The position numbers and the translations under genes are program-made. 64,000 bases of DNA, from NCBI GenBank assembly GCA_963699055.1, contig CAVOTA010000002.1, positions 1,054,001-1,118,000 of the forward strand, given 5' to 3'. The notes beneath the pieces were generated by a model. The model worked only from the letters and a program-made list of their open reading frames with translations, searched no databases and had not been told where the DNA came from. Shown here in pieces: positions 29,278 through 36,713 of the stretch (its first letter is position 1; every line of letters begins with the position of its first letter). This DNA comes from Bog-756 sp963699055. Its GTDB lineage: Bacteria > Actinomycetota > Acidimicrobiia > Acidimicrobiales > RAAP-2.

Positions 29278-29755
29278 CGTCCTCGAGGCCCACGGCCACC
29301 AGGTCCTCGGGGTGGATCCACTGGTCGGCGAGGGCGATGCCGCCGGCGTCGACGATGGCGTCGCGCAGCGGGACGGCCCACAGGTGCTCGATCAGCAGGA
29401 TGGCGGCGGCGGAACCGGCGGGGATCGTGTCGGCCACGAACCACACCTCCTCGTCGGGGATGACGTGACCGTCCGCTCCTTCGACGGCGCCCAATTCGGC
29501 ACCAGCCTCGGCGTCACCCTCACCCAGGCCGATGAGCGCGCCGGCGATGGCACCGAGCTCCATGGCCTCGTCGGTCGTCAGGTCGCTCGCCTGCAGCGCC
29601 GTGATGTCGCCGTCGTCGTCCTTCTGCACGACGAGCGCATCCAGGATGCGGACGAACTCGTGCTCGCGCAGGCGGTCGAGCTCCGCGGCGATGGTTCCGG
29701 TGAACTCGGGCTCGGCAAAGCCGAGCACCAACATCTGAACAGGTCCGATGGTCAT
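29264..29755 (-). CDS. DUF6325-family protein
   Basis: A 163-residue acidic protein resembling the DUF6325 family. It starts MTIGPVQMLVLGFAEPEFTG, followed by a helix ELDRLREHEFVRILDALVVQKDDDGDI. A Gly/Ala-rich segment (LGAIAGALIGLG) could insert in or contact a membrane, and a hydrophobic C-terminal helix reads SAAAILLIEHLWAVPLRDAI. The function of the family is unknown; members often lie next to SHOCT proteins, as here. It is 17 nt downstream of the SHOCT gene in the same direction, so the two probably form an operon. Confidence 0.75.
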   Translation of the reverse strand: MTIGPVQMLVLGFAEPEFTGTIAAELDRLREHEFVRILDALVVQKDDDGDITALQASDLTTDEAMELGAIAGALIGLGEGDAEAGAELGAVEGADGHVIPDEEVWFVADTIPAGSAAAILLIEHLWAVPLRDAIVDAGGIALADQWIHPEDLVAVGLEDALEQ

Positions 29756-29772
29756 GTTGTGGGGGTCCCTCC

Positions 29773-30042
29773 TCAGGAACTCGCGAGGATCTTCTGCTTC
29801 TGGGCGTCGAATTCCGCCTGGGTCAGGACGCCGTCGTCCATCAGCTTCTTCAGGTTCTCGAGCTGGGTGACCATGTCGTTCCCACCCACCGCGGCCGGCG
29901 CGGGCGGGGGCTCGGGCGCGCCCTGCTGCTGGTTCGCCTCCTGGGTGGCCTGTGCCGCCCCGGATTTCTTTCCGGCATTGTGGGCCACGGCGGCGACGCC
30001 GCCGATGACCGCTGCTCGCCTGAGGGGCCTTCTCCTCATCAT
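29773..30042 (-). CDS. SHOCT-domain protein
   Basis: An 89-residue protein. A basic N-terminus with a short hydrophobic stretch (AAVIGGVAAVAHNAG) and a Gln/Pro/Ala-rich linker lead to the C-terminal SHOCT motif, residues about 60-89: MVTQLENLKKLMDDGVLTQA followed by EFDAQKQKIL. SHOCT is a short oligomerisation module found on many bacterial membrane or secreted proteins. GGAGG lies 8 nt before the ATG at 30042. The partner is probably the DUF6325 protein encoded next. Confidence 0.85.
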   Translation of the reverse strand: MMRRRPLRRAAVIGGVAAVAHNAGKKSGAAQATQEANQQQGAPEPPPAPAAVGGNDMVTQLENLKKLMDDGVLTQAEFDAQKQKILASS

Positions 30043-30167
30043 GGTGGGGTCCTCCGTTCTCGATCCGCCGCCGGCCGTGTCCGGCTGCCTCCTCAACGTA
30101 CCGCACCGGACCCCGGTCGGGGACGGGCGATCGGGCGCGGGACGGGCGGCGGCGCGGGCAGGCGGGG

Positions 30168-30767
30168 GTGCGGAGCCGTCGGGGGGCGGTGACGTGGCGG
30201 TACCCTGACCCGATCGCCGTCGACCTCGAGTACCCCGACCCGCCGCTGTCCCGCCCGGGGTTCGTGCTGCGCCCGTTCCGGGCCGGCGACCACCCCGCCG
30301 CCGCGGGCTACGCAGCCGACGCGGCCACCGCCCGTTGGGTGCCCCCGCTGCCGGACGAGGACCCCGACCGGGTCGTCGCCCTCTTCGAGCAGTTCCGGTC
30401 CGACGGGGACCTGCTGCACCTGGTCGTCGCCGACCCGGACGACGACGCGTACCTCGGCGAGGTGATGCTCGTCATGGGCGACGACGACGTCGGCGAGGTC
30501 GGTTGCGGGATCCTGCCCGGCCGACGGGGTGCCGGGCTCGGTGCGGAGGCCCTGCGCCTGTTCGACCGCTGGTGCGTCGACACCGCCGGCGTGCAGCGCC
30601 TCCAGGCGCTGGTGGCTGCGGACAACCCGGGTGGGCTGGAGCTCGCCCGCCGGATCGGGTTCCACCGCGAGGGGGTGCTGCGTGGCTACTGGGCCGGCGA
30701 GGACGGCCGCATCGACGTGGTCATGCACTCGATGCTCCCCGGCGAGGTCCCCGGCGGCGGCCACTGA
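30168..30767 (+). CDS. GNAT-family N-acetyltransferase
   Basis: A RimJ/RimL-type acetyltransferase of about 190-199 residues. RPGFVLRPFRAGDHPAAAGY is the N-terminal strand and helix. Acetyl-CoA binding is at GCGILPGRRGAGLGAEALRL, and the C-terminal signature is ALVAADNPGGLELARRIGFH and REGVLRGYW. The start could be GTG 30168 or GTG 30189; neither has a clear ribosome site. It is followed closely by the truncated hydrolase. Substrate unknown. Confidence 0.82.
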   Translation: MRSRRGAVTWRYPDPIAVDLEYPDPPLSRPGFVLRPFRAGDHPAAAGYAADAATARWVPPLPDEDPDRVVALFEQFRSDGDLLHLVVADPDDDAYLGEVMLVMGDDDVGEVGCGILPGRRGAGLGAEALRLFDRWCVDTAGVQRLQALVAADNPGGLELARRIGFHREGVLRGYWAGEDGRIDVVMHSMLPGEVPGGGH

Positions 30768-30818
30768 CGGACGGTGGCCCCGCCGTCGTGGGCGGCAGCC
30801 GATCCGAGGAGGAGCGCA

Positions 30819-31431
30819 GTGGCGAACGTCGTCCTGGCCCACGGGGCCTTCGACGAGCTGTGGGGACCCCACGAGATCACGTCGCGCTGGATGCCCGCGC
30901 GGCGCGACGGCCTGTGGCACCACGGGTACGAGGTCGCCGACGACGACGTCCGGATCTGCTTCTCCGGTGACCTGTTCCGGCGGCGCCCCGGGTCCGAGGA
31001 GACCGAGCTGGTGGAGCAGTCCCGTGCCGGGATCGCCGAGGCGCTGGGCGACCTCCACGGCGGTGACGCCATCGCCGCGCTGGGCCAGGCGGCCGGCGAC
31101 GCCGCCTTCGACCGCACGGTGGACATGGTGACCGTCATGGCCACCCAGCCCGATCTGCGGGACCGGCTGCGCGGCCGGATCGAGGCGGTCGTCGACGACG
31201 ACACCCGGGTGATCGTGGCCCACTCCCTCGGCACCGTCCTCAGCTACCTCGCGCGCTGCAACCACCCCGGGTGGCCGGTCGACACCTTCGTGGCCCTCGG
31301 GTCGCCCCTCGGGACGTCGATGATGTCCGGCCTGCTCCCCGACGCACCCGCCGACGGACCGGCACCGTGGCCCGGACCGGTCAGCCGATGGGTCGACGTG
31401 CGGGCCGTGCCGGGCGGATCCCGTCGACCAC
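30819..31431 (+). pseudogene. alpha/beta hydrolase truncated at its C-terminus
   Basis: About 200 residues of an alpha/beta-hydrolase-like protein. VVLAHGAFDELWGP is the first strand and oxyanion turn, VIVAHSLGTVLSYLARCN holds the nucleophile elbow (AHSLG), and FVALGSPLGTSMM follows. After the strand WVDVRAVPG, near 31415, resemblance stops: the expected Asp/His end of the catalytic domain is absent, and the open frame simply runs on antisense through mftR to 32111. GGAGGAG precedes GTG 30819. The break coincides with the edge of the mycofactocin locus, so it may mark an insertion or deletion junction. Confidence 0.6.
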
Positions 31432-31433
31432 CC

Positions 31434-32099
31434 TCAGCGGAGAGGACCACGCTCGGCGAACCCGGTGGCGAGCAGCCGGAACGCCCGGTCGACCTCGGAC
31501 ACCAGGTCGTCGCCGTCGCTGCGGGCCCAACAGGCGAATGCGGCCATGGCCGCCCCGAGCGCGGCCCGGGCCACCGTCTGGGGTCCGAGGTCGTCCGGCG
31601 ACCCGCCCATGCGGCCGGCGGCGAACCCGGCGACCACGTCGCACCACTCCTGGTAGCGCACGGCCGAGTGGGCCACCAACGTGGGCACGGTGCCGATCAG
31701 GACCATGCGGATCCGGAGCTCCTCGAGCTCCCCGGCGCCGAACCGGTTGGTGGCCATCACCGACCGCCGCACCACGTCCATCAGGGGTTCGGTGGCCGGC
31801 GCCTCGTCGAGTCGGGCCCGGAGGCGGACGAGTTCGGCGTCGAACTCACCCCATACGACGTCCGGCTTCGACTCGAAGTACCGGAAGAACGTGCGCCGCG
31901 AGATCCCGACCGCCGCCGCGATCTCGTCGACCGTGGTGGCGTCGTACCCCTGACGTGCGAACAGGTCGAGCGCGGCCCGCGCCACGTCCTGGCGCGAGGT
32001 GCTCGCCGGGCGCCCGCGCGACGGCTCCGTCGGCCCGCCCCCGGCTCCCCCGGCCACCGCCGTCACCGCTCCCCGGTCGTCACGCTTCCATTTTGGCAT
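31434..32099 (-). CDS. mftR: mycofactocin system TetR-family regulator
   Basis: A TetR-family repressor of about 200-221 residues. The N-terminal helix-turn-helix reads RQDVARAALDLFARQGYDAT then TVDEIAAAVGISRRTFFRYF, followed by a variable ligand domain. Divergent placement next to mftA and the sequence type match MftR. In mycobacteria MftR represses the mft genes and responds to long-chain acyl-CoA (established for that genus). The start is uncertain: ATG 32099 or GTG 32066 (GGGGAG just upstream). The 17-bp palindrome at 32103-32119, directly upstream, is the likely operator. Confidence 0.85.
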   Translation of the reverse strand: MPKWKRDDRGAVTAVAGGAGGGPTEPSRGRPASTSRQDVARAALDLFARQGYDATTVDEIAAAVGISRRTFFRYFESKPDVVWGEFDAELVRLRARLDEAPATEPLMDVVRRSVMATNRFGAGELEELRIRMVLIGTVPTLVAHSAVRYQEWCDVVAGFAAGRMGGSPDDLGPQTVARAALGAAMAAFACWARSDGDDLVSEVDRAFRLLATGFAERGPLR

Positions 32100-32102
32100 C
32101 GA

Positions 32103-32119
32103 GTGCACTGAAATTGCAC
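32103..32119. promoter_or_regulatory. candidate MftR operator
   Basis: GTGCACTGAAATTGCAC is an inverted repeat (GTGCA, 7 nt, TGCAC) in the AT-richer gap between the divergent mftR and mftA genes, 48 nt before the mftA start. The size and symmetry suit a TetR-family dimer. It is the only such palindrome in this gap. Confidence 0.55.
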
Positions 32120-32166
32120 CAACCGCACGAGACCCGGCCCCGGCCGGCCGATCCACCGGAGGACCC

Positions 32167-32316
32167 ATGACCCCCACCACCGCCCCGGAGACGACCGAGG
32201 CCGACCCGGCCGAGCACGATGCCGCCACCCCCGCAGCGGGCACGGCGACGCCGCTGGTCGCGGGTGACCTGCTCGTCGAGGACGTGTCGATCGACGGGAT
32301 GTGCGGCGTCTACTAG
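32167..32316 (+). CDS. mftA: mycofactocin precursor peptide
   Basis: A 49-residue ribosomal peptide. A Thr/Ala/Asp-rich leader ends in DLLVEDVSIDGMCGVY; the conserved core is the C-terminal IDGMCGVY. In characterised systems MftC oxidatively decarboxylates the terminal Tyr and crosslinks it to the penultimate Val, MftE releases the Val-Tyr product, and later steps give the redox cofactor mycofactocin. Both residues and the conserved Gly before them are present. GGAGG lies 4 nt before ATG 32167. It is first in the operon, with a 37-nt gap to mftB. Confidence 0.96.
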   Translation: MTPTTAPETTEADPAEHDAATPAAGTATPLVAGDLLVEDVSIDGMCGVY

Positions 32317-32353
32317 ACCGCGCCGCACCCGACCCGACCCGCAGACCGACGCC

Positions 32354-32647
32354 ATGAGCCAACCCACCACCGCACCCGGGTACGACGCGGCGCGCCCCTG
32401 GGAGCTCCACCCCCAGGTGTCGCTCCGTCCCGAGTCGTTCGGCGCCCTCGCCTACCACTTCGGCACCCGCCGGCTCTCGTTCCTGAAGAGCCGCACGCTC
32501 CTGACCGTCGTCGAGTCCCTGGCCGACCAGCCGTCGGGCCTGGCCGCCTGCCGGGCCGCCGGTGTGCCCGACGGCGAGCTCGACGCCTACGAGCAGGCCC
32601 TGGCCACCCTGGCCCGGACGGGCATGATCTGCGAGCGGGTCGCGTGA
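32354..32647 (+). CDS. mftB: mycofactocin peptide chaperone (RRE)
   Basis: A 97-residue RiPP recognition element that binds the MftA leader and presents it to MftC. Typical MftB features are WELHPQVSLRPESFGALAYH followed by FGTRRLSFLKSRTLLTVVES, then a short winged-helix part ending ALATLARTGMI. The ATG at 32354 has no strong ribosome site. Its stop overlaps the GTG of mftC (GTGA). Confidence 0.95.
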   Translation: MSQPTTAPGYDAARPWELHPQVSLRPESFGALAYHFGTRRLSFLKSRTLLTVVESLADQPSGLAACRAAGVPDGELDAYEQALATLARTGMICERVA

Positions 32648-33855
32648 GCGGCACCGGCCACGACACCGGGTTCCGGCTGGTCGACCGGTTCGAGCACGGG
32701 CTCGACGCACCGATCTGCCTCACGTGGGAGCTCACCTACGCGTGCAACCTCGCCTGCGTCCACTGCCTGTCGAGCTCGGGGCGACGCGACCCGCGCGAGC
32801 TGTCGACCGACGAGTGCAAGGCGCTCATCGACGAGTTCGAGCGCATGCAGATCTTCTACGTCAACATCGGCGGGGGCGAGCCCACCATCCGGTCGGACTT
32901 CTGGGAGCTCGTGGCCTACGCCACGGCCCACCACGTCGGGGTCAAGTTCTCGACCAACGGCTCGCGCATCACCGCGGAGGTCGCCGCCCGGCTGGCCGCC
33001 AGCGACTACGTCGACGTCCAGCTGTCGCTCGACGGCGCCACGGCCGAGGTGAACGACGCCGTGCGGGGCGAGGGCTCCTTCGCCACCGCCGTGGGTGCCA
33101 TGGAGCACCTGGCCGCGGCCGGGTTCGCCGGCTTCAAGCTGTCCGTGGTGGTCACCCGGCACAACGTGGGCCAACTCGACGGGTTCAAGGCACTGGCCGA
33201 CCGCCACGGCGCCCAGCTGCGGCTGACACGGCTGCGCCCGGCCGGCCGGGGTGCCGACGTGTGGGACGAGCTGCACCCGACCGCCGACCAGCAGCGCCAG
33301 CTGTACGACTGGCTGGTGGCCCGGGGCGAGGACGTCCTGACCGGTGACTCCTTCTTCCACCTGGCGGCCTACGGGGACGCCCTACCGGGTCTCAACCTGT
33401 GCGGTGCGGGACGCGTGGTGTGCCTGGTCGACCCGGTGGGCGACGTCTACGCGTGCCCGTTCGCCATCCACGACGAGTTCCTGGCCGGCAACGTGCGCCA
33501 CGGCGGCGGGTTCACCGACGTCTGGCGCACCTCCGAGCTCTTCACCGAGCTCCGCTCCCCCCAGAGTGCCGGCGCCTGCTCGTCCTGCGGCCACTTCGAC
33601 GCCTGCCGGGGCGGCTGCATGGCGGCCAAGTTCTTCACCGGGCTCCCCCTCGACGGACCGGACCCCGAGTGCGTCCTCGGCCACGGCGCCCACGCCCTCG
33701 ACGCCCGGGACGGCTCGGCCACGCCGCGGCCCTCCCCGGACCACTCGGCACGGCCGCGCCGGGTGGCGGTGGCGGTGACCCCCACCCGTCGGCCCGACCG
33801 CCGGTGCGACGAGAGCCCGCTGGCCGGGGCCGGCACCGCCCCCCGGGCGACGTGA
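32644..33855 (+). CDS. mftC: mycofactocin radical SAM maturase
   Basis: A 403-residue radical SAM/SPASM enzyme that oxidatively decarboxylates the C-terminal Tyr of MftA and forms the Val-Tyr crosslink. The radical SAM CX3CX2C is at Cys34, Cys38 and Cys41 (YACNLACVHC). GGGEP, the SAM-binding motif, is near residue 79. The C-terminal SPASM region (about 255-350) has the Cys ligands LNLCGAG, DVYACPF and CSSCGHFDACRGGC for auxiliary Fe-S clusters. A polar tail of about 45 residues follows. It overlaps mftB and the next gene by GTGA on both sides. Confidence 0.96.
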   Translation: MSGTGHDTGFRLVDRFEHGLDAPICLTWELTYACNLACVHCLSSSGRRDPRELSTDECKALIDEFERMQIFYVNIGGGEPTIRSDFWELVAYATAHHVGVKFSTNGSRITAEVAARLAASDYVDVQLSLDGATAEVNDAVRGEGSFATAVGAMEHLAAAGFAGFKLSVVVTRHNVGQLDGFKALADRHGAQLRLTRLRPAGRGADVWDELHPTADQQRQLYDWLVARGEDVLTGDSFFHLAAYGDALPGLNLCGAGRVVCLVDPVGDVYACPFAIHDEFLAGNVRHGGGFTDVWRTSELFTELRSPQSAGACSSCGHFDACRGGCMAAKFFTGLPLDGPDPECVLGHGAHALDARDGSATPRPSPDHSARPRRVAVAVTPTRRPDRRCDESPLAGAGTAPRAT

Positions 33856-35849
33856 CCGGTCCCCGGCTGACCGACCCGGTCACCCTCGGGACCCGGGAGG
33901 CGCCCTCCCGGGTCGTCTTCGGCCCCCACGAGACGAACCTCGGGGAGGGTCGGGCCATCGGCCCCCGGCACGTGGCCTACTACGCGGCCCGGGCGGCCGG
34001 CGGTGCCGGCGTCCTGGTCACCGAGACGGCCTCCGTCGACCCGTCCGACTGGCCCTACGAGCGCGCCCCGCTGGCCACGTCGTGCGGGCCGGGATGGCGG
34101 TCGGTGGCCGAGGCGTGCCGTCCCCACGGCACGGTCGTCCTCGCCGGACTCGGGCACGCCGGCGGGCAGGGGTCGAGTGCGTACTCGCAGTCCGTCCTGT
34201 GGGCCCCGTCGCCGGTGGCCGATGCCGCCAGCCGGGAGCTGCCGATGGCGATGGGGTCCGTCGAGCTGGCCGCCGTCGTCGACGGGTTCGCCACCGCGGC
34301 CCGGGCGGCGGTCGACGCCGGGCTCGACGGCGTCGAGGTCGACGCCGGGGCCATCTCCCTCCTCCGCCAATTCCACTCCGGCATCACCAACCAGCGGTCC
34401 GACGCCTACGGCGAGGACCGTCTCCGCCTCACCCGCGAGGTGCTGGACGCCGTGCGGGCCGCCGTCGGACCCGGTGCGGTGGTCGCCCTCCGCCTGTCGT
34501 GCGACGAGCTGGCCCCGTGGGCGGGTGTCACCCCCGAGCAGGCGGCGGCCCACGTCGCCGAGCTGGCCGACCGGCTCGACCTCCTGACCGTCGTGCGCGG
34601 GGGCCCGTACTCGGCCACCGCCTACCGGCCCGACGCCCACACCGGGGCCGGGTTCAACCTCGAGCTGTGCGCCGCCATGCGCCGGGCGGCCGCCGGGCGG
34701 GTGCCGGTGGTGTTCCAGGGCAGCGTGGTCGACCCCGACCGGGCCGGCGCCGCCCTGGACGACGGTGCGGCCGATCTGGTGGAGATGACCCGGGCCCAGA
34801 TCGCCGAGTCCGGACTGGTGGCCCTGGTGCGCGCCGGGCGGGCCGCCGAGGCACGGCCGTGCATCCTGTGCAATCAGGCCTGCCGGGTGCGCGACAACCG
34901 CAACCCCCTGGTCAGCTGCGTGGGTGATCCCCGTGCCGGACACGAGACGGTGGACGTCGATCCGGTGCACGCCGCGGCCGGGATCCCCGGCGCCGCCGTC
35001 CCGCCCGTGCTGGTGGTGGGTGCCGGTCCGGCCGGTCTCGAGTGCGCCCGGGTGCTGGCCAGCCGCGGCCACGACGTACGGGTCGTCGACCGCGCCCCGG
35101 TCACCGGTGGGGCCCTGCGGGCCGCCGCCGTGGGACCCGGGCGCGAGCGGCTCGCCGACCTGGTGGGCTGGCTGGCCGCCGAGTGCGCCCGGCTCGGCGT
35201 GGACGTCGAGCTCGGGCACCGGGTGGACGCCGCCGAGCTGGACGCGGCGCGGGCCGACGGGATCACCGTGGTGCTGGCCACGGGCGGACGGCGGGCGCCG
35301 TGGGAGCTGCCCACGGACGGCTCGGTCCCGGTGGTCGACGCCGCCACGGCACTGTCCGGCGGCGTCGACTCCCTGCCCGACGGTCCGGCCGTGGTCCACG
35401 ACCCGGTCGGCGGGCCGGTGGCCGTCGGGGTGGCCGAGTGGCTGGCGGCCGCCGGCCGCGACGTCGCCCTGGTCACCCCCGACCAGATCGCCGGCACCCT
35501 GCTCTCGTTGACCGGTGACCTGGCCGACGCCAACACCCGCCTGCAGCGGGCCGGGGTGCGCCGCGAGCTGCGCGCCCTGCTGCGCCGGATCGCCGTCGGC
35601 GAGGTCCACGTCGAGGACGTCTGGACCGGCGAGGCCCGCGCCGTGACCGCCGCCGTCGTCGTCGACTGTGGGCACCGCCTCCCCGAGGAGCACCTCTACG
35701 ACGCCCACCCGGGCACCCTGCGGGCCGGGGACTGCGTGGCCCCCCGCACGGTGCTCGAGGCCGTGCTCGAGGGCCGGAGGCGGGCACTCGAGATCTGCGG
35801 GGCGGTTCCCGCGGCCCGCGTCCCCACCACCACAGGAGCGACCCCATGA
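33852..35849 (+). CDS. mycofactocin system FadH/OYE-family oxidoreductase 1
   Basis: A 665-residue flavo-iron-sulfur enzyme of the 2,4-dienoyl-CoA reductase/trimethylamine dehydrogenase type. An Old Yellow Enzyme TIM barrel (FMN) fills about 1-330, a 4Fe-4S cysteine cluster CILCNQAC begins at about residue 337, and a C-terminal FAD/NAD(P)-binding module contains VGAGPAGLECARVL near residue 389. It most resembles the mycofactocin-associated FadH/OYE family 1. GTG 33852 overlaps the mftC stop. In the barrel, LGHAGGQ and DAGAISLLRQFHSGITNQR replace the more usual OYE substrate loop. It likely passes hydride and electrons between an enoyl-type substrate, flavins and the cofactor; the substrate is unknown. 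Confidence 0.9.
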   Translation: MTGPRLTDPVTLGTREAPSRVVFGPHETNLGEGRAIGPRHVAYYAARAAGGAGVLVTETASVDPSDWPYERAPLATSCGPGWRSVAEACRPHGTVVLAGLGHAGGQGSSAYSQSVLWAPSPVADAASRELPMAMGSVELAAVVDGFATAARAAVDAGLDGVEVDAGAISLLRQFHSGITNQRSDAYGEDRLRLTREVLDAVRAAVGPGAVVALRLSCDELAPWAGVTPEQAAAHVAELADRLDLLTVVRGGPYSATAYRPDAHTGAGFNLELCAAMRRAAAGRVPVVFQGSVVDPDRAGAALDDGAADLVEMTRAQIAESGLVALVRAGRAAEARPCILCNQACRVRDNRNPLVSCVGDPRAGHETVDVDPVHAAAGIPGAAVPPVLVVGAGPAGLECARVLASRGHDVRVVDRAPVTGGALRAAAVGPGRERLADLVGWLAAECARLGVDVELGHRVDAAELDAARADGITVVLATGGRRAPWELPTDGSVPVVDAATALSGGVDSLPDGPAVVHDPVGGPVAVGVAEWLAAAGRDVALVTPDQIAGTLLSLTGDLADANTRLQRAGVRRELRALLRRIAVGEVHVEDVWTGEARAVTAAVVVDCGHRLPEEHLYDAHPGTLRAGDCVAPRTVLEAVLEGRRRALEICGAVPAARVPTTTGATP

Positions 35850-36691
35850 CCGATTCCGAGCCCGTCGCCGGGACCGACCGCAGCCGGGGACGGGTGGCCG
35901 GCAAGGTCGCCCTCGTCACCGGGGCCGCACGGGGCCAGGGGCGCAGCCACGCCGTCCGGCTGGCCGCCGAGGGGGCCGACATCGTCGCCGTCGACCTCTG
36001 CGCGCCGGTGGCCCACGTGGACTACGACACCGCGACACCCGAGGACATGGCCGTCACCTCCCGGCTGGTCGAGGAGGCCGGCGGCCGGATCGTCACCGCC
36101 GCCGTCGACGTCCGCGACGCCGGCGGTCTGGCCGACGCCGTGGCCGGGGGCGCAGCGGCCCTCGGGGGTCTCGACATCGCCGTGGCCAACGCCGGCGTGT
36201 GCTCGATCCAGCGGTGGGACGAGGTGACCCCCGAGCTGTGGGACACGGTGATCGGCATCAACCTGACCGGGGTCTGGAACACCTGTACCGCCGCCATCCC
36301 CCACCTGCTGGAACGGGGCGGTGGCTCGATGGTGCTCATCAGTTCGACGGCGGGGCTGAAGGGCCAGCCGTTCCTCACCCCCTACGTCGCCTCCAAGCAC
36401 GGACTGGTCGGCATCATGCGGAGCCTGGCCAACGAGCTCGCCGCCCGGCACATCCGGGTGAACTCCCTCCACCCGACCGGGGTCGACACCCCGATGCTGA
36501 ACGCCATGACGGGGCTGACCGAGCGCATCGAGGCCAGCCCCGACGTCGGTTCCCTCTTCCTCAATTCGCTGCCGGTCGACCTGGTCCGGGCCGAGGACGT
36601 CTCCCACGCCGTGCTGTTCCTCGCCTCGGACGAGGCGAGGTACGTGACCGGCCTCACCATGACCGTCGACGCCGGGGCCTCGGCCCGGTGA
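35846..36691 (+). CDS. mycofactocin-coupled SDR-family oxidoreductase
   Basis: A 281-residue short-chain dehydrogenase of the mycofactocin-coupled subfamily. TGAARGQG at 25-32 binds nucleotide, NAG is present, and the catalytic Ser (about 166) and YVASK (Tyr about 180, Lys about 184) are intact. The extra segment after the second strand (DLCAPVAHVDYDTATPEDMA) is the insertion characteristic of this subfamily, thought to bury NAD(P) so that it cannot exchange and must be recycled by mycofactocin. ATG 35846 overlaps the previous stop. Substrate, probably an alcohol, unknown. Confidence 0.92.
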   Translation: MTDSEPVAGTDRSRGRVAGKVALVTGAARGQGRSHAVRLAAEGADIVAVDLCAPVAHVDYDTATPEDMAVTSRLVEEAGGRIVTAAVDVRDAGGLADAVAGGAAALGGLDIAVANAGVCSIQRWDEVTPELWDTVIGINLTGVWNTCTAAIPHLLERGGGSMVLISSTAGLKGQPFLTPYVASKHGLVGIMRSLANELAARHIRVNSLHPTGVDTPMLNAMTGLTERIEASPDVGSLFLNSLPVDLVRAEDVSHAVLFLASDEARYVTGLTMTVDAGASAR

Positions 36692-36713
36692 GCCCGCCCC
36701 GGGGGACGACCCG

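Noticed and set aside
31432..32111. C-terminal extension of the alpha/beta hydrolase through mftR
   Set aside because: The frame is open only because it is antisense to mftR; the translated segment has no hydrolase features.
33852..35849. mftD
   Set aside because: It occupies the usual mftD position, but the protein has an OYE barrel, 4Fe-4S cluster and FAD/NAD module rather than the alpha-hydroxyacid dehydrogenase fold.
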